Assembly: GCA_013042165.1 (NCBI GenBank) | Contig: JABDQT010000045.1 | Location: 1-8,854, forward strand | From: Kiritimatiellales bacterium | Lineage (GTDB): Bacteria; Verrucomicrobiota; Kiritimatiellia; Kiritimatiellales; Pontiellaceae | Reading direction: 5' to 3' | Length of the DNA: 8,854 nt | Part shown: piece after piece, positions 6,345-8,854 of the stretch | Position numbering within the stretch: the stretch's first letter is position 1 | How the letters are laid out: each line of letters begins with the position of its first letter | The notes under the pieces: generated by a model | What the model was told of the DNA's origin: nothing | The model's database searches: none | What the model saw: the letters and a program-made list of their open reading frames with translations, nothing else | Position numbers and translations under genes: made by a program

Positions 6345-8150
6345 ATGACCGATCTTAGTTTAATCCGTAATTTTTCAATCATTGCCCACATTGATCACGG
6401 CAAGTCGACGCTGGCCGACCGCATGCTGGAGCTGACCCATTCGGTGGAGCAGCGCAAGATGAAGGAGCAGCTGCTCGACTCGATGGATCTCGAACGCGAG
6501 CGCGGCATCACAATCAAGGCGCATCCGGTGACGATGAAATACAAGGCGAAGGACGGGAAAACCTACACCTTCAACCTGATCGATACCCCCGGCCATGTGG
6601 ACTTTTCCTACGAGGTGTCCCGCAGCCTGCAGGCCTGCGAGGGGGCGATTCTGGTGGTCGACGCCGCGCAGGGCGTGGAAGCGCAGACGGTTTCGAATAC
6701 CTATCTGGCCACCGAAAACGGCCTGGATATTCTGCCGGTGCTCAATAAGATCGAGATGCCGAATGCAGACATCGATGAGGTCAGCCAGCAGATCGAGGAT
6801 ATTCTCGCGATCGAAGCGACCGATGCGCTGCAGGTGAGCGCCAAGACGGGGCAGGGCGTCGAAGCTGTGCTCGAAGCCGTCGTGGAGCGGTTCCCGCCGC
6901 CGAAGCCGGCCGACGACCAGTATACCCGCGCGCTGGTGTTCGATTCCAAGTATGACGCCTTCCGCGGTGTCGTGGTTTACATGCGCCTCTTCAGCGGAAC
7001 GCTGAAGGCGGGTGACCGTGTGCAGGTGATGAGCACCGGCGAAAACTATGAGATCAAGGAAGTCGGCGTGTTCACGCCCGAGATGGAAAAGAGCAAGCAG
7101 CTGGGCGAGGGATCGGTCGGCTATGTGATTGCCAATATCAAGGATGCTTCCGAAATCCAGATCGGCGACACCCTCACGCTTTCAAAAAATGCGGCGCCGG
7201 ATCCGCTGCCGGGCTTCAAGGAGATCCATCCGATGGTCTTTTCGGGCATCTATCCGGTGGAAACGAGCGATTATGAAAAGCTCGGTGCCGGCATGGATAA
7301 GCTGCGGCTGAACGATGCGTCGTTTTCCTTCCAGGCCGAGTCGTCGATTGCGCTCGGGTTTGGCTACCGTTGCGGATTCCTGGGGTTGCTGCACATGGAA
7401 ATCATCATGGAGCGTCTGCGCCGCGAGTTTAACCTCGATATCATTTCGTCGTACCCCAACGTGGTCTACAAGGTGATCATGAAGAACGGCACGGAGGAGG
7501 AGATCGATAATCCGATGTATCTGCCCGACCCTTCGCTGATCGAGCACATTGAAGAACCCATGATCATGGCCACCATCATTTGCCCGACCGATTATCTCGG
7601 CGAGATGATGCAGCTGATCATGGATCGCCGCGGGGAGATCATCAAGACCGACTCGATCGACGGGCATCGTGTGATGCTCACCTGCCACATGCCGCTGAAC
7701 GAAGTGCTGATTGATTTTTACGACAAGCTCAAGACCGTGAGCCGGGGCTATGCTTCGATGGACTATGAATATTCGGACTACCAGCCCTCGGAACTGGTCA
7801 AGCTGGACATCCTGATTCACGGCGAGCCGGTCGATGCCTTTTCCAGTATCGTGCACCGCTCCAAGGCGGAGTTCCGTGGGCGACAGATGTGCAAGTCGCT
7901 GCTCGATGTAATTCCGCGCCAGGCCTTTTCGGTGGCGCTGCAGGCGGCGGTAAACGGTAAGATCATTGCCCGCGAAACCATCCGGGCCTTTCGCAAGGAT
8001 GTGACGGCCAAATGCTACGGCGGGGACATTTCCCGTAAGCGGAAGTTGCTGGAACGGCAGAAGGAAGGTAAGAAAAAGCTCAAGAAAATCGGGAAGGTGA
8101 ATATTCCGCAGGAGGCGTTCATCGCCGTCCTGAAAACAAATACCCAGTAA
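6345..8150 (+). CDS. lepA: Elongation factor 4 (LepA), ribosome-associated translational GTPase
   Basis: The 601 residues match E. coli LepA (599). LepA binds ribosomes, and roles in back-translocation, stress tolerance and initiation or 30S assembly have been proposed. GTPase motifs: G1 AHIDHGKST (14-22), G2 RGITIKA (53-59), G3 DTPGH (80-84) with the conserved His84, G4 NKIE (134-137) and G5 SAKTG (165-169). G4 is unusual, with Glu137 where the family normally has Asp. The highly conserved GYRCGFLGLLHMEII block and the LepA-specific C-terminal domain (CYGGDISRKRKLLERQK, then NIPQEAFIAVL) are complete. ATG 6345 was chosen because the LepA N-terminus begins at MTDLSLIRNFSIIAHIDHG; an in-frame extension back to 6171 only crosses the intergenic palindrome. 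The ribosome binding site is weak (AGGG, 11 nt away) and sits in a predicted stem. lepB follows after 73 nt, the classic gene pair. Confidence 0.98.
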   Translation: MTDLSLIRNFSIIAHIDHGKSTLADRMLELTHSVEQRKMKEQLLDSMDLERERGITIKAHPVTMKYKAKDGKTYTFNLIDTPGHVDFSYEVSRSLQACEGAILVVDAAQGVEAQTVSNTYLATENGLDILPVLNKIEMPNADIDEVSQQIEDILAIEATDALQVSAKTGQGVEAVLEAVVERFPPPKPADDQYTRALVFDSKYDAFRGVVVYMRLFSGTLKAGDRVQVMSTGENYEIKEVGVFTPEMEKSKQLGEGSVGYVIANIKDASEIQIGDTLTLSKNAAPDPLPGFKEIHPMVFSGIYPVETSDYEKLGAGMDKLRLNDASFSFQAESSIALGFGYRCGFLGLLHMEIIMERLRREFNLDIISSYPNVVYKVIMKNGTEEEIDNPMYLPDPSLIEHIEEPMIMATIICPTDYLGEMMQLIMDRRGEIIKTDSIDGHRVMLTCHMPLNEVLIDFYDKLKTVSRGYASMDYEYSDYQPSELVKLDILIHGEPVDAFSSIVHRSKAEFRGRQMCKSLLDVIPRQAFSVALQAAVNGKIIARETIRAFRKDVTAKCYGGDISRKRKLLERQKEGKKKLKKIGKVNIPQEAFIAVLKTNTQ

Positions 8151-8167
8151 TCCGTAATTCGTAACGG
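8147..8167 (+). repeat. Short 7-bp tandem repeat at the lepA stop
   Basis: Three consecutive 7-mers, GTAATCC, GTAATTC and GTAACGG, share GTAA and begin inside the lepA stop region. The unit resembles GTAATTC-type intergenic repeats seen in various bacteria, but three imperfect units are thin evidence. Confidence 0.35.
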
Positions 8168-8217
8168 GTATCCTGTGAAGATTATGAATTACGAGTTACT
8201 CGTTAGGTAAACAGGAT
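8153..8217 (+). promoter_or_regulatory. lepA-lepB spacer with crossing stems that cover the lepB ribosome binding site
   Basis: Stem A pairs CGTAATTCGTAA (8153-8164) with TTATGAATTACG (8182-8193), twelve pairs including one G-U. ACGAGT-T-ACTCGT (8191-8203) is a perfect small palindrome. Stem B pairs ATCCTGT (8170-8176) with ACAGGAT (8211-8217), which contains the AGGA ribosome binding site of lepB. Stems A and B interleave. This may be translational control, or simply a palindromic repeat inserted between two co-transcribed genes. Confidence 0.4.
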
Positions 8218-8223
8218 TTACAC

Positions 8224-8854
8224 ATGAATTTTTTTGCAAAACGTAAGCTGAAGAAGCAGCTGAAGGAATACCTTCACGCGGCGCGGCATGCGAGGCACAT
8301 GCGCGAGGATATCGCCGATCCGAAGGATATCGAGGCCCTCAAGGCCGCCGAGGCTGTGGTGCGCGAAATCAAACGCACCGGGGAGGGCAATGTTGAAAAT
8401 GCGGTCGAAGCGCTCGCAGCGGCTTCCGACAAGGTATATCCCTCGCACAACAACACCGGCCTCCGCGAAAATATCGAAGTACTCATTGTGGCCCTCGGGG
8501 CGGCGATGGCGATTCGCGCTTTCTTCCTGGAGCCCTTCAAAATTCCGACCGGCTCCATGCAACCGACGCTCAATGGCATTACCGTCGAGGCGCAGGCGGC
8601 GCCCGGGATCTTCGATAATCCCATCACGAAATTTCCCAAGTGGCTGCTGACCGGCACGTCCTATAAGGAGATCCGGGCCAAGGTCTCGGGCCCGACCAGC
8701 GACCGCCTGTATGGCGACCGCGACAAAATCGTTCTGGAGATCGGCGGCGAGGAGCACCGAATTCCGGTCTACATGCGCGATGAGCTCGTCGGCAAGATCA
8801 AGTCCTACTACAACAAGGGTGATGTGATCGTCAGTGCCAGGGTCATCGCCGGCG
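8224..8854 (+). CDS. lepB: Signal peptidase I, 3' end beyond window
   Basis: This inner-membrane protease removes signal peptides from exported proteins. 210 codons are open to the window end. Residues 1-80 form a charged, helix-prone N-terminal extension rich in Lys, Arg and Ala. One membrane segment follows at about 84-102 (VLIVALGAAMAIRAFF), then the family motif EPFKIPTGSMQPTL with nucleophile Ser111. The general-base Lys box has not appeared by residue 210, although it lies only 55 residues after the Ser in E. coli (Ser90, Lys145), so a long insert of roughly 90 residues or more separates the boxes; it must lie past the window edge if the enzyme is active. ATG 8224 follows AGGA (8213-8216) with 7 nt spacing. 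Its place after lepA supports the call, and co-transcription is likely. Confidence 0.94.
   Translation, partial: MNFFAKRKLKKQLKEYLHAARHARHMREDIADPKDIEALKAAEAVVREIKRTGEGNVENAVEALAAASDKVYPSHNNTGLRENIEVLIVALGAAMAIRAFFLEPFKIPTGSMQPTLNGITVEAQAAPGIFDNPITKFPKWLLTGTSYKEIRAKVSGPTSDRLYGDRDKIVLEIGGEEHRIPVYMRDELVGKIKSYYNKGDVIVSARVIAG

Noticed and set aside
7182..7856. 224-codon minus-strand frame opposite lepA
   Set aside because: It is a His-rich antisense shadow of highly conserved lepA codons.
8218..8757. Minus-strand open frame over the window end
   Set aside because: The plus strand encodes signal peptidase I with a clear catalytic motif; the reverse frame has none.

Overview
The window carries six protein-coding genes of a Gram-negative bacterium with about 55-58% GC by eye. 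Four are complete and the two at the edges are cut. The house-keeping content, a lipoprotein-type tail-specific protease and a lepA-lepB pair whose signal peptidase has an N-terminal extension and a long insert fit the PVC superphylum (Verrucomicrobiota/Kiritimatiellota). That placement is an inference from protein style and intergenic repeats, not a proven assignment. An oxygen-dependent coproporphyrinogen oxidase relative would fit an organism that meets oxygen, but that protein is divergent.

Layout from left to right: a HemF-family gene, 5' end missing (1-983, +); a 185-nt gap with two inverted copies of an 11-bp dyad that together form a long hairpin; an MscS-type mechanosensitive channel (1169-2269, +); a tail-specific protease prc/tsp (2209-4353, -), which converges on mscS and overlaps its 3' end by 61 bp; a 158-nt divergent promoter region; pgi (4512-6125, +); a 219-nt gap with two back-to-back palindromes, a likely degenerate dispersed repeat and a folded leader; lepA (6345-8150, +); a 73-nt gap rich in short repeats; and lepB (8224 to beyond the window end, +). 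No gene-free stretch exceeds 300 bases, and I see no tRNA, rRNA, CRISPR array, transposase or phage gene.

The genes are core physiology: tetrapyrrole synthesis (hemF-like), osmotic safety (mscS), periplasmic proteolysis (prc), glycolysis (pgi), translation (lepA) and protein export (lepB). lepA-lepB is a classic conserved pair. The coding regions show no novel multi-gene system. The points that deserve a second look are mostly intergenic: the lepA leader, where a terminator-like hairpin competes with a pseudoknot-like fold that covers the ribosome binding site; a similar but weaker arrangement before lepB; the tandem palindromes after pgi; and the twin dyads before mscS. At protein level, the HemF homologue lacks several family-defining active-site motifs, and LepA has NKIE in place of the usual NKxD.
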